Part shown: positions 25,034-32,825 of the stretch, piece by piece
Layout: every line of letters begins with the position of its first letter
Numbering within the stretch: position 1 is the first letter of the stretch
Assembly (NCBI GenBank): GCA_022709905.1
Contig: JAKLHY010000049.1
Span: 1-57,144 of the forward strand
Origin: Verrucomicrobiota bacterium
GTDB lineage: Bacteria; Verrucomicrobiota; Verrucomicrobiia; Limisphaerales; UBA1319
Length of the DNA: 57,144 nt
Direction of reading: 5' to 3'
Made by a program: the position numbers and the translations under genes
The notes under the pieces: generated by a model
What the model was told of the DNA's origin: nothing
The model's input: only the letters and a program-made list of their open reading frames with translations
Databases searched by the model: none

Positions 25034-25117
25034 CACTGGCTGCGGCATCAGCCGCAGCCAGTGCGAGTCCAGCGAAAAATGTCCAAACTCCAGTGGCTGC
25101 GGCATCAGCCGCAGCCA
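25034..25117. repeat. Two identical 24-base hairpins between convergent genes
   Basis: TGGCTGCGGCATCAGCCGCA plus GCCA occurs at 25037-25060 and again at 25094-25117, separated by 33 bases. Each copy is itself a perfect 10-base stem with an ATCA loop. The first copy is extended to 13 bp (25034-25063). Position between the converging isomerase and dGTPase genes suggests transcription ends or a REP-like element. Confidence 0.75.
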
Positions 25118-25126
25118 GCGAGTGAA

Positions 25127-26281
25127 TTAGGTCGGTCGATTCTGCAGCAGGCGTTGATGCTCGAGGATGAGGTAGCGGTCTGTCATGCCGGCGAGATAAT
25201 CGCAGATGGCCCGGGGCCACCCGGTTTTTTCAGCGCGCCGGCGGCTTTGTTCTCCAATTTGATCCGGGTTTTGGAGAAAATACCGAAATAACTCTTCCAG
25301 CCGCCGCACTGCCTGCAGGTTAGGTTCGTGGACAATGGGATTATAGTATAAGTTGTGGTAAAGATAATCCCTGAGCTCGAGGTTCAGGCGCCGGCGTTCC
25401 GGACTATAAACCACAAGGGCCTCGGGTTGGGTGCGGGCCTCGTCCGCTGACTGAATGCCGGCCTCTTGAATACGGCGATCGGCGGTGTGGACGACATCGC
25501 GCACCTGGCCGTCGATCAGACAGCGGATTGTGAAATAGCGGCGGCACTCGTCATGGAGTTGGCCGTGCTCCCTTTGGACGGTCAGCGCAGCCTGTCTCCA
25601 CAGCTCGACCTCGCGGCCCAACCGGTCCTCCTCAAGCAAACCCGAGTCCAAGCCGTCGTCCAGGTCGTGGCTGTAATAAGTGATTTCATCGGCCAGATTG
25701 GCGACCTGAGCTTCCAGGGAGGAACACGCGGCCTCGAAGCCAATGCGTTGGTCGGGATCATCGTAGCTCGTGGCGTGTTTGATCAGGCCTTCGCGAACCT
25801 CCCAGGTCAGGTTCAAGCCCGGGAATCCGGGGTACTTCTGTTCGAGTTCCTCGACGATGCGGAGGCTCTGGCGGTTATGCTCGAAGCCTCCGTGATTTTT
25901 CATGAGCTGGTTCAGGGCCATCTCGCCTTTATGACCAAAGGGGGAATGCCCGAGATCATGGGCCAAAGCGATCGTTTCGGCGAGGTCTTCGTTGAGTTTC
26001 AGAGCGCGGGCGATATTGCGCGCGATGGCGGCGACTTCGATGGTGTGAGTTAGGCGGGTGCGAAGATGGTCGCCCGTGCCGTTCAGAAAGACCTGCGTTT
26101 TGTACTCCAGCCGGCGAAAGGCCCGCGAATGGATGACCCGGTCCCGATCCCGCTGATATTGGGTGCGCCAATCGGGCGGGTCCTCGGGATGCTTGCGGCC
26201 TCGCGACTCGGAGCTCAGCTGAGCGTACGGCGCCAGGATCCGGCGTTCGCGCTCTTCCAGTTCTTGTCGGGAACAAGGCAT
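25127..26281 (-). CDS. dGTP triphosphohydrolase-like HD-domain protein
   Basis: 384 residues from the ATG at 26281. The open frame continues upstream to 26329, but that would run into ispH. The HD metal site is seen in RLTHTIEVAAIARNIA and LAHDLGHSPFGHKGE, and DEITYYSHDLDDGL holds the later Asp. The N-terminal SRAFRRLEYKTQVF is a family mark. Enzymes of this group strip triphosphate from dNTPs and tune dNTP pools; some act against phages. It is the last gene of the minus-strand arg-ispH run. Confidence 0.9.
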   Translation of the reverse strand: MPCSRQELEERERRILAPYAQLSSESRGRKHPEDPPDWRTQYQRDRDRVIHSRAFRRLEYKTQVFLNGTGDHLRTRLTHTIEVAAIARNIARALKLNEDLAETIALAHDLGHSPFGHKGEMALNQLMKNHGGFEHNRQSLRIVEELEQKYPGFPGLNLTWEVREGLIKHATSYDDPDQRIGFEAACSSLEAQVANLADEITYYSHDLDDGLDSGLLEEDRLGREVELWRQAALTVQREHGQLHDECRRYFTIRCLIDGQVRDVVHTADRRIQEAGIQSADEARTQPEALVVYSPERRRLNLELRDYLYHNLYYNPIVHEPNLQAVRRLEELFRYFLQNPDQIGEQSRRRAEKTGWPRAICDYLAGMTDRYLILEHQRLLQNRPT

Positions 26282-26300
26282 GGTATAAACGGGCCTGGAT

Positions 26301-27512
26301 TCATTGCAGCGTTGCCATCGCCGTCTCAAGGGAAATCCCGCGCAGTTCGAGCAGGCGCCGGATCGTTTCCTCGATCAGGTTGTTTGGACAGGAGGCCCCG
26401 GCGGTGATCCCCACAATGGCCGTCGTGGCGGGAAGCCAGTCCCGGGTTTCCACCTCCTTCTCCAGATGTAGGCTGTAATGCACAATCAGCCGCTCGGAGA
26501 TCATTTTGCCGGCATTCTTGATAAAAAAGGTGGGCAGTTTGGCCTCGCCCATTTCGGCCAGATGCGAGGTGTTCGATGAGTTGTATCCCCCCAGGACCAG
26601 CAGCAAATCCAAAGGTTCAGCCAGGAGCTTCTCGAGGGCATCCTGGCGTTCCTGGGTCGCCCCGCAAATGGTATCGAATGACCGAAAATGCTGGTTCAGG
26701 GCGGCGGCGCCGAATTTCTTGATCATGACTTCTCGCAGCCGGCGTTGGACCTCTTCGGTTTCCCCGCGCAGCATGGTGGTTTGGTTGGCGACGCCGATCT
26801 TGTCGAGGTGTGTATCGGGATCGAACCCGGGGGAAGAAGCGCCCTGGAATTTCCGGAGGAATTCCTCCTTGTTGCCACCTTGCAGAATATGGGAACAAAC
26901 GTAGTCGGTATCGGCCAGGGAATAGACCACGAGGTAATGGCCGTTGCCGCCCGCGGTGGCGCGTGAACTGGTGGCCTGGGTTTCCTCATGCCATGCCTTG
27001 CCGTGAATGATGCTTGTAAAGGTATCCCCGGCGTATTGCCGGACCCGCTTCCATACGCTCATGACATCGCCGCAAGTCGTATCGACAAACCGACATTTGC
27101 GCGCCTGCAATTGTTCCAGGGTTTTAAGATCAGCGCCAAAGGCCGGAATGATCACGATGTCATCCTCGCATAACTCCTGGACATTGGCTTCTTTTTTGGG
27201 GCCGGAAAGAGATTTGATGCCCATGGCCCGAATTTGGTCGTTGACGTCGGGATTATGAATGATTTCGCCGAGAATATAAATGGGCTGGTCGGGAAAGACC
27301 TTTCGAGCGGCATAGGCCAGGTCAATGGCACGCTCCACTCCGTAACAAAAACCGAATTCCTTGGCCAGTTTGATGGTCAGGCCGGGGACGGATAGGTGGT
27401 TTCCCCGGGCGCGAATGCGATCTACCAACTCGCTGCGGTAATGCGAGAGGACCTGCGCCTGCACGGCCTCCATGATGTCGGGACGACGCAGATTGATCTT
27501 CTGAGGATTCAT
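26301..27512 (-). CDS. ispH: 4-hydroxy-3-methylbut-2-enyl diphosphate reductase IspH (long form)
   Basis: This iron-sulfur enzyme makes IPP and DMAPP in the last step of the MEP isoprenoid pathway. The three cluster Cys are in EFGFCYGVERAI, VDTTCGDVMSVWK and TAGASCPNNLIEETI. At 403 residues it is of the long class known from cyanobacteria, Bacteroidetes and Verrucomicrobia, not the ~315-residue E. coli form. It starts 6 bases after argF and is followed 19 bases later by the dGTPase gene, so it sits in the middle of the arginine transcript. Confidence 0.93.
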   Translation of the reverse strand: MNPQKINLRRPDIMEAVQAQVLSHYRSELVDRIRARGNHLSVPGLTIKLAKEFGFCYGVERAIDLAYAARKVFPDQPIYILGEIIHNPDVNDQIRAMGIKSLSGPKKEANVQELCEDDIVIIPAFGADLKTLEQLQARKCRFVDTTCGDVMSVWKRVRQYAGDTFTSIIHGKAWHEETQATSSRATAGGNGHYLVVYSLADTDYVCSHILQGGNKEEFLRKFQGASSPGFDPDTHLDKIGVANQTTMLRGETEEVQRRLREVMIKKFGAAALNQHFRSFDTICGATQERQDALEKLLAEPLDLLLVLGGYNSSNTSHLAEMGEAKLPTFFIKNAGKMISERLIVHYSLHLEKEVETRDWLPATTAIVGITAGASCPNNLIEETIRRLLELRGISLETAMATLQ

Positions 27513-27518
27513 AAAGGT

Positions 27519-28430
27519 TCAGGACGCCGGGGCCGCGCCCACGAGCCAGGCGAGAATGGCCTTCTGGGCGTGCAGCCGGTTTTCGGCCTGATCGAAAATG
27601 ATCCGGGCATTTTTTTCAAAGGTTTCCTCGTCGATCTCCTGCCCCTTGTAAGCCGGAAGACAATGCATGACCATCGCTTCGGGCCGGGCGCATCGCACCA
27701 GCGATTGGTTGATCTGATAGGGCCGCAAAACTTTCAGGCGATCGGCGGATTCGGCCTCCTTGCCCATGGACACCCAGACATCAGTGTAGATCACGTGAGC
27801 GCCAGCGGCGGCCTCTCGAGGATCCTCGAGGCATGTCACCCGGCCTCCGGCACGCGCCAGGAGCTCGGGCGGGGGCTGGAATTCGGGAGGAGCGGCCAGG
27901 CGCAGTTCGAAACCGAGTCGAGCGGCGGCAAAAATCCAGGATACAGCCACATTGCAGGCCGCGTCGCCCACGAAGGTGATCACTTTGCCGGGCAGAGATC
28001 CGAGTTGTTCCTGAATGGTGAACAGATCGGACAGGATCTGACAGGGATGCTCCTCATCCGTCAGAGCGTTTATGGTGGGAATAGCGGAGTGCCGCGCAAA
28101 CTCGACGACTTCGAGCTGAGCGAAGGTTCGGATGATGGCGCCATGCACCATTCGGCCCAGCACACGGGCGGTGTCCTTGACCTGCTCGCCTCTTCCCAAT
28201 TGGATTTCACTGGCATTCAAGAACAGGGAATAGCCGCCGAGTTCCCGGATGCCCACCTGGAAAGAGACTCGAGTCCGGGTGGAAGACTTGGAGAAAATCA
28301 ACACCCAAGTCTGCCCCTGGAGCGGCAAGGAGCTCTCCCGGCCACGGCTTTGTTTATATTGGCGGGCGGCCTGCAGTATCTCTCCGATGTCCGAAGCCGT
28401 TAATTGCTCGATGCTCAAAAGATGTTTCAT
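27519..28430 (-). CDS. argF: Ornithine carbamoyltransferase ArgF
   Basis: 303 residues. The carbamoyl-phosphate loop SSTRTRVSFQVG is at the expected place, LTDEEHPCQILSDL holds the HPxQ motif, and MHCLPAYKGQEI is the ornithine-side HCLP motif. It joins carbamoyl phosphate and ornithine to give citrulline. An N-acetylornithine-specific variant cannot be fully excluded, but the length and motifs fit ordinary OTC. Follows argD by 40 bases. Confidence 0.93.
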   Translation of the reverse strand: MKHLLSIEQLTASDIGEILQAARQYKQSRGRESSLPLQGQTWVLIFSKSSTRTRVSFQVGIRELGGYSLFLNASEIQLGRGEQVKDTARVLGRMVHGAIIRTFAQLEVVEFARHSAIPTINALTDEEHPCQILSDLFTIQEQLGSLPGKVITFVGDAACNVAVSWIFAAARLGFELRLAAPPEFQPPPELLARAGGRVTCLEDPREAAAGAHVIYTDVWVSMGKEAESADRLKVLRPYQINQSLVRCARPEAMVMHCLPAYKGQEIDEETFEKNARIIFDQAENRLHAQKAILAWLVGAAPAS

Positions 28431-28470
28431 AATGTTCCTTGGATCAGCCGTAATTTACCCGGGTGTGCGC

Positions 28471-29760
28471 TCAAGTTGCGGCCACCTGCGCGACAACCCG
28501 CGAGAGAATCTCCAGTCCCTCCTCGGCCTCGGCTCGTTTAAGATTGAGCGGCGGCAACAACCGCACGACGTGTTGTCCGGCCGGAATCGTCAGCAATCCG
28601 GCCGCATGCAAGCGGTGAACCATTTGGAGAGACGGCGGTTTATCATTCTGGATCGCCCCGGGAAGGGATGGCGCCAGTTCGAATCCCAGCATCAAGCCCA
28701 GTCCCCGGACCGTTTGAATGATTTGAGGATAGCGGTTGGCAAGCTCGCGCAATCCGTTGGCGAGAAACTCGCCTTGTTGCCGGGCGTTTTCCGCCAAGCC
28801 TTCCCTTTCCACGACCTCGAGGACCTTCAAGGCCACCGCACAGGCCAGGGGGGTTCCACCAAAGGTGGAGGCGTGAGACCCAGGGCCCAGCAAATCGGCA
28901 TAGGGCTCCCGAACCCAAAAAGCGCCCATCGGAAAGCCGCCGGCCAGGGATTTGGCCATGGAGATGCCATCGGGCAAAAAACGATCGCCTTCGGGAATCC
29001 CTTCCAGGATTCGCTGAAAACTCTGGAAACGGCCCGTTCGGAAATATCCGCATTGGACGCCGTCCATCAGCAATAGCAGATGGCGTTCCTGGCAGAACCG
29101 CCGCAATCCCAGCAAATACTCGGGCGATGCGGGGGTGATTCCGCCCTCTCCCTGGATCCCTTCAATCATCACAGCCACAGTCGCAGGTGACACCGCCGCC
29201 CGGATCGCCTCGAGCTGGTTATAAGGCACATGCCGGAATCCCGGAGTCATCGGCTCAAATCCCTTCTTCACCTTCTCTTGTCCCGTCGCGGCGATGCCGG
29301 CCAGAGTTCGTCCGTGGAAGGATTGCTGGGCTGTGAGAATCTCAAACCGTCCCTCTTCATGTCCAAACTTCCTGGCCAGTTTGAACAAGCCCTCGTTGGC
29401 CTCGGCGCCACTGTTGGCGAAGAAACATTTGCCCGATCCCAGCCGGCGGACCAGCTCAGCCGCCAAGCGGCCTTGCAACTCATGGTAGTAAAGGTTGGAG
29501 ATGTGCACCAGCTGCCGCCCTTGTTCGGCGAGGACTTCAGCGATGGCGGGATGCGCATGACCGAGCGAGCACACCGCTATCCCGCTCCCCAAATCCAGAT
29601 AGCGCCGTCCGTTCACATCAAAAAGATAACTCCCCGCTCCCCGGCTGAAGACCAGATCGAAGCGGCCGTAGGAAGGCACCACATATTGCTTGTAGAGGTC
29701 CTTGACGGCGGAGGCTTTGTCCGCCATTCCCAAGGAGGATGTATCATTTTTTTCGTTCAT
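28471..29760 (-). CDS. argD: Acetylornithine aminotransferase ArgD
   Basis: 429 residues, class III PLP aminotransferase. Seen are YLDLGSGIAVCSLGHAHP, FFANSGAEANE, MIEGIQGEGGI and the PLP Lys in ISMAKSLAGGFPMGAF. In the usual LLxxDEVQ site this protein has LLLLMDGVQCG, i.e. Asp then Gly instead of Asp-Glu. It transaminates N-acetylglutamate semialdehyde. Start overlaps the argB stop (ATGA). Confidence 0.92.
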   Translation of the reverse strand: MNEKNDTSSLGMADKASAVKDLYKQYVVPSYGRFDLVFSRGAGSYLFDVNGRRYLDLGSGIAVCSLGHAHPAIAEVLAEQGRQLVHISNLYYHELQGRLAAELVRRLGSGKCFFANSGAEANEGLFKLARKFGHEEGRFEILTAQQSFHGRTLAGIAATGQEKVKKGFEPMTPGFRHVPYNQLEAIRAAVSPATVAVMIEGIQGEGGITPASPEYLLGLRRFCQERHLLLLMDGVQCGYFRTGRFQSFQRILEGIPEGDRFLPDGISMAKSLAGGFPMGAFWVREPYADLLGPGSHASTFGGTPLACAVALKVLEVVEREGLAENARQQGEFLANGLRELANRYPQIIQTVRGLGLMLGFELAPSLPGAIQNDKPPSLQMVHRLHAAGLLTIPAGQHVVRLLPPLNLKRAEAEEGLEILSRVVAQVAAT

Positions 29761-30632
29761 AAAACGAGCTCGGTTCCAATCCCGGCGTCCGTGAAAATCT
29801 CGAGCAACACGGCATGCGGGATCCGGCCGTCCACCAGGGACACCTTTTCCACGCCCGCCTGAATGGCTTCCACGGCGCTGTCCATTTTGGGGATCATGCC
29901 TTGATCAATAATGCCGGCTTGTTTCAGCCCTTCGACCTCGGCAATCGGCAGGTGCGAGATGAGCGAATCAGGCCGTTTGACGTCACGCAGCAAACCCGGC
30001 ACATCGCTCATAAAGACCAGTCGGCGCGCCTTCAGGGCGATGGACGTCTGCGCGGCGGCAATATCGGCATTGCAATTGTAGATCATGCCTTCGGGGCCGC
30101 GAGCCGTCGGGCTGACCACCGGGGTGACATTGTCGCGAATGCATTCGAGCAGCGGCTCCACTCGCACCGACACCACCTCTCCCACATACCCGACATCGAT
30201 CGACTCCCCCTGGGGGCCGGTCAATAGCATCTTCCGGCAGGTGAAAATCTCGGTCCCGGAAAATCCGCGGGCTTTCCCGCCCAATGCTTGAATGGTGCGA
30301 ACGATTTGCGGATTAATTTCCTCCGAAAGAACCCGTTCCACCACATTCACGGCCTCGGCATCGGTCACTCGCATGCCCTGAATGAACTGCGGTTTGAGTC
30401 CCGCCGCGCTCATGGCCCGGCTGATGGCCTTGCCGCCGCCGTGGACGACCACCGGGTTCACCCCCACCGCCTCCAAAAACACGACGTCTCTCGCCACTCC
30501 ATCCCGCACAGATGGATCCGGAGAGTCCATGAAACTGCCGCCATACTTGATGACGAAGGTCTGGTTTCGGAACCGTTGGATGTACGGCAGCGCTTCGAGC
30601 AGGGTTTCAGCTTTTGAGATCAGAACATTCAT
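29757..30632 (-). CDS. argB: Acetylglutamate kinase ArgB
   Basis: 291 residues, amino-acid-kinase fold. FVIKYGGSFMDS and VVVHGGGKAIS bind the phosphates, NCNADIAAAQTSIAL binds acetylglutamate, and MSDVPGLL follows. The C-terminal DGRIPHAVLLEIFTDAGIGTEL is typical of the hexameric, arginine-sensitive type, as is an N-terminal helix before the fold. It phosphorylates N-acetylglutamate in the second step of the pathway. Confidence 0.94.
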   Translation of the reverse strand: MNVLISKAETLLEALPYIQRFRNQTFVIKYGGSFMDSPDPSVRDGVARDVVFLEAVGVNPVVVHGGGKAISRAMSAAGLKPQFIQGMRVTDAEAVNVVERVLSEEINPQIVRTIQALGGKARGFSGTEIFTCRKMLLTGPQGESIDVGYVGEVVSVRVEPLLECIRDNVTPVVSPTARGPEGMIYNCNADIAAAQTSIALKARRLVFMSDVPGLLRDVKRPDSLISHLPIAEVEGLKQAGIIDQGMIPKMDSAVEAIQAGVEKVSLVDGRIPHAVLLEIFTDAGIGTELVL

Positions 30633-30689
30633 GCGATCGTTTCAACACCAAGCCATTTGAGGCGCCCAAGCAGCCTCCCTAAGAGTCGG

Positions 30690-30721
30690 TGCAAAATCTA
30701 ATTCCGGAATTAGTTTTTGCA
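30690..30721. promoter_or_regulatory. 32-base near-perfect dyad between argJ and argB
   Basis: The two 16-base halves are reverse complements except at one position. The centre CTAATTCCGGAATTAG is a perfect 16-base palindrome, flanked by TGCAAAA and TTTTGCA. It lies in the 93-base gap just after the argJ stop. It could be an operator, an attenuator-like hairpin or a terminator. It has no trailing T-run. Confidence 0.65.
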
Positions 30722-30725
30722 GACC

Positions 30726-32054
30726 CTAACCTCCCAGGGCGGATGGATTGCCAATATCGCCCTTGTTAAAATCGACGTAGGCCTCGGTCAAATCGCATGT
30801 ATACACCACCGCCTTCGCCTTGCCCAGATTCAGTCCAATATGCAAATCGAACTCGGGGGCCGCCACCGCGGCGCACAAACGGCGGAATGGGGTCCGGGCT
30901 GGCCGGCCGCCCTGGACCGCGTAAATCCGTTGCGAACTACCCGGCGGACTGTAGGCAATATCCACTTTCTCCTCGTTGACCCGCGCCTGGGAATAGCCGA
31001 GGGCATCGAGGATTCGACCCCAGTTGGGATCGCCCCCGCACCAACTCGTCTTGACAAGGGCGCTGTTGGCCACAGCTCGCGCGGCCGCATCCGCATCCGT
31101 GAAGTTGCGCGCGCCACTGACCCTGACAGTCACGAACCGCGAAATGCCTTCGCCATCGCGCACGATCATCTTGGCGAGTTCCAACGCCACATGGTTCAAG
31201 GCCTCCTGAAACTTGCGCAGCAGAGGGCGCGACGACGGATTCAAGGTCAGGACAGGGTTGCGAGCCATGCCGTTGGCCAGGAGGATCACGGTGTCGTTGG
31301 TGCTCATATCCCCGTCGACGGTGATCCGGTTAAAGCTATTGGCAACGGCCTCGGCCAGCGACGATTTCAGGGCCCGGGACTCGACAGCGGCATCGGAGGT
31401 TAAGACCGCCAGCATGGTGGCATGAAGCGGACGCGCCGCCGGCCGCACGCCGCTGAGACTCATTCCCGGCTGAATCATCCCCGCTCCTTTCGCGACTCCG
31501 GCGATGCGCACACGTTGTTTGGCCAACACCAGTTCCACGGCAATTTCCTTGGGCCGGGTGTCACTCGTCATGATGGCTTCGGCCACCTGGTGCCCATTCT
31601 CGGGAGACGCAGCCAGATGTGCGGCGGCCGCCAGAATGCCCCGCTTGATTCTGGGCATCGGCATGGGCACGCCAATCCGGCCGGTGGAACAGACCAAAAC
31701 ACTCCGCTCCGTCAAATCGAGCTGATCGGCAACCAGTTTCGTCATTTCTCGGGCATCCCGCATGCCCGCCGCTCCTGTGCAGGCGTTGGCGTTTCCGGAG
31801 TTCATCACGACCGCCCGAGCAAAAGCCTGGCGCGCCCTGGGAATGCTCAACTTGACGGGGGCCGCCGCCACCTGGTTGGTGGTAAACATGCCGGCCACAG
31901 CCGCCGGGAGGTCTGAGACGAGCAATGCCAGATCACGCTTGGGTCCTTTGTTGGAACCTTTGCCCGTTCCCAGGCGCTTAATGCCGCAAACGACGCCCGC
32001 GGCTCGGAAGCCTTGAGGGGCAGTGATCGAGGCTGGTAGGGTGGTAAAACTCAT
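30726..32054 (-). CDS. argJ: Bifunctional glutamate N-acetyltransferase/ornithine acetyltransferase ArgJ
   Basis: 442 residues. The precursor is self-cleaved before Thr 213 in HATMLAVLTSDA, the conserved nucleophile. MNSGNANACTGAAGMRDA and VAKGAGMIQPGM are family marks, and SWCGGDPNWGRI is near the C terminus. It recycles the acetyl group from acetylornithine to glutamate, so a separate argA or argE is not needed. First gene of the minus-strand arginine run. The ATG is preceded by an AT-rich leader without a clear ribosome site. Confidence 0.94.
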   Translation of the reverse strand: MSFTTLPASITAPQGFRAAGVVCGIKRLGTGKGSNKGPKRDLALLVSDLPAAVAGMFTTNQVAAAPVKLSIPRARQAFARAVVMNSGNANACTGAAGMRDAREMTKLVADQLDLTERSVLVCSTGRIGVPMPMPRIKRGILAAAAHLAASPENGHQVAEAIMTSDTRPKEIAVELVLAKQRVRIAGVAKGAGMIQPGMSLSGVRPAARPLHATMLAVLTSDAAVESRALKSSLAEAVANSFNRITVDGDMSTNDTVILLANGMARNPVLTLNPSSRPLLRKFQEALNHVALELAKMIVRDGEGISRFVTVRVSGARNFTDADAAARAVANSALVKTSWCGGDPNWGRILDALGYSQARVNEEKVDIAYSPPGSSQRIYAVQGGRPARTPFRRLCAAVAAPEFDLHIGLNLGKAKAVVYTCDLTEAYVDFNKGDIGNPSALGG

Positions 32055-32279
32055 AGTTGATCAATTAAATAAAAATATCGATTGGTTGGGATCGTGGTTG
32101 GAGGAAGGATACGCCTGCGAACGGAAAACGGGCCTGCGTTCCGTAACCCGACTTCCCTGCCGGGTTCTACGGATGACGTTTCAGATTCTTAAAAGCCCTC
32201 GTGATCAGCCCCGCATGCATATCGTGTAACAAAACCAACTTGGCTTGCGCCTGTCAAGCCTGTGGAGTAGAAATCTGAG

Positions 32280-32825
32280 ATGAAACTGTTGTCAACTTGG
32301 GCGGGAATCCTGGCGATCTGCCTCCTCCCCATTCCGTACGGCGGCGCCTGGCAGGGATTCCCTCTCGAAATCGGCCCGTTGATCCAGCGCGCCGATGCTG
32401 TTGTCCACGGGCAAGTCACAGGGAAGAGCTGCCGCAAGGATGAAGCCGGAAGGATTTATACAAGGATCGAGTTGCGGATTCTCGAGGTCTGGAAAGGCCG
32501 AACAGACCTTGGCGAACTCAACATTGTGCACAGCGGTGGCGAATGGCAGGGAGAAACCGCCCGGACCACCGGGCAGGTTCAATACAATGTCGGCGAGGAA
32601 GTGGTCGCTTTCGTCGTCTGGAATCAACGCGGAGAGGGAGTGACGGTCGGATTGGCTCAAGGCAAATTCTCGGTGATCCCTCAAGCCCACCCCACCCTCT
32701 TGGAAGTTAAGGGATCCACCGCAACATCAGGTGTTCTGAGCCCGAAAATCGCTGTCCGGCCTGGTGATTCCATGGCCTTGTCCCTAACGGAGCTCAGGCG
32801 TCTGGTGCGGGAGGCCACTCGATGA
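32280..32825 (+). CDS. Secreted protein of unknown function, coupled to a metalloprotease
   Basis: 181 residues with a signal peptide (WAGILAICLLPIPYGGA). The mature part resembles the beta-rich domain often found in small secreted proteins with the pattern RADAVVHGQVTGKSC...RIYTRIELRILEVWKG and NVGEEVVAFVVWN. I cannot assign a named family. Its stop overlaps the ATG of the matrixin-like protease by four bases, so the two products are made together. An accessory, chaperone or inhibitor role for the protease is a reasonable guess only. Confidence 0.7.
   Translation: MKLLSTWAGILAICLLPIPYGGAWQGFPLEIGPLIQRADAVVHGQVTGKSCRKDEAGRIYTRIELRILEVWKGRTDLGELNIVHSGGEWQGETARTTGQVQYNVGEEVVAFVVWNQRGEGVTVGLAQGKFSVIPQAHPTLLEVKGSTATSGVLSPKIAVRPGDSMALSLTELRRLVREATR

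Noticed and set aside
25037..25117. A two-unit CRISPR array
   Set aside because: Only two identical units, each a full palindrome by itself, sited between convergent genes and about 10 kb from the cmr genes. A terminator or REP-like reading is simpler.
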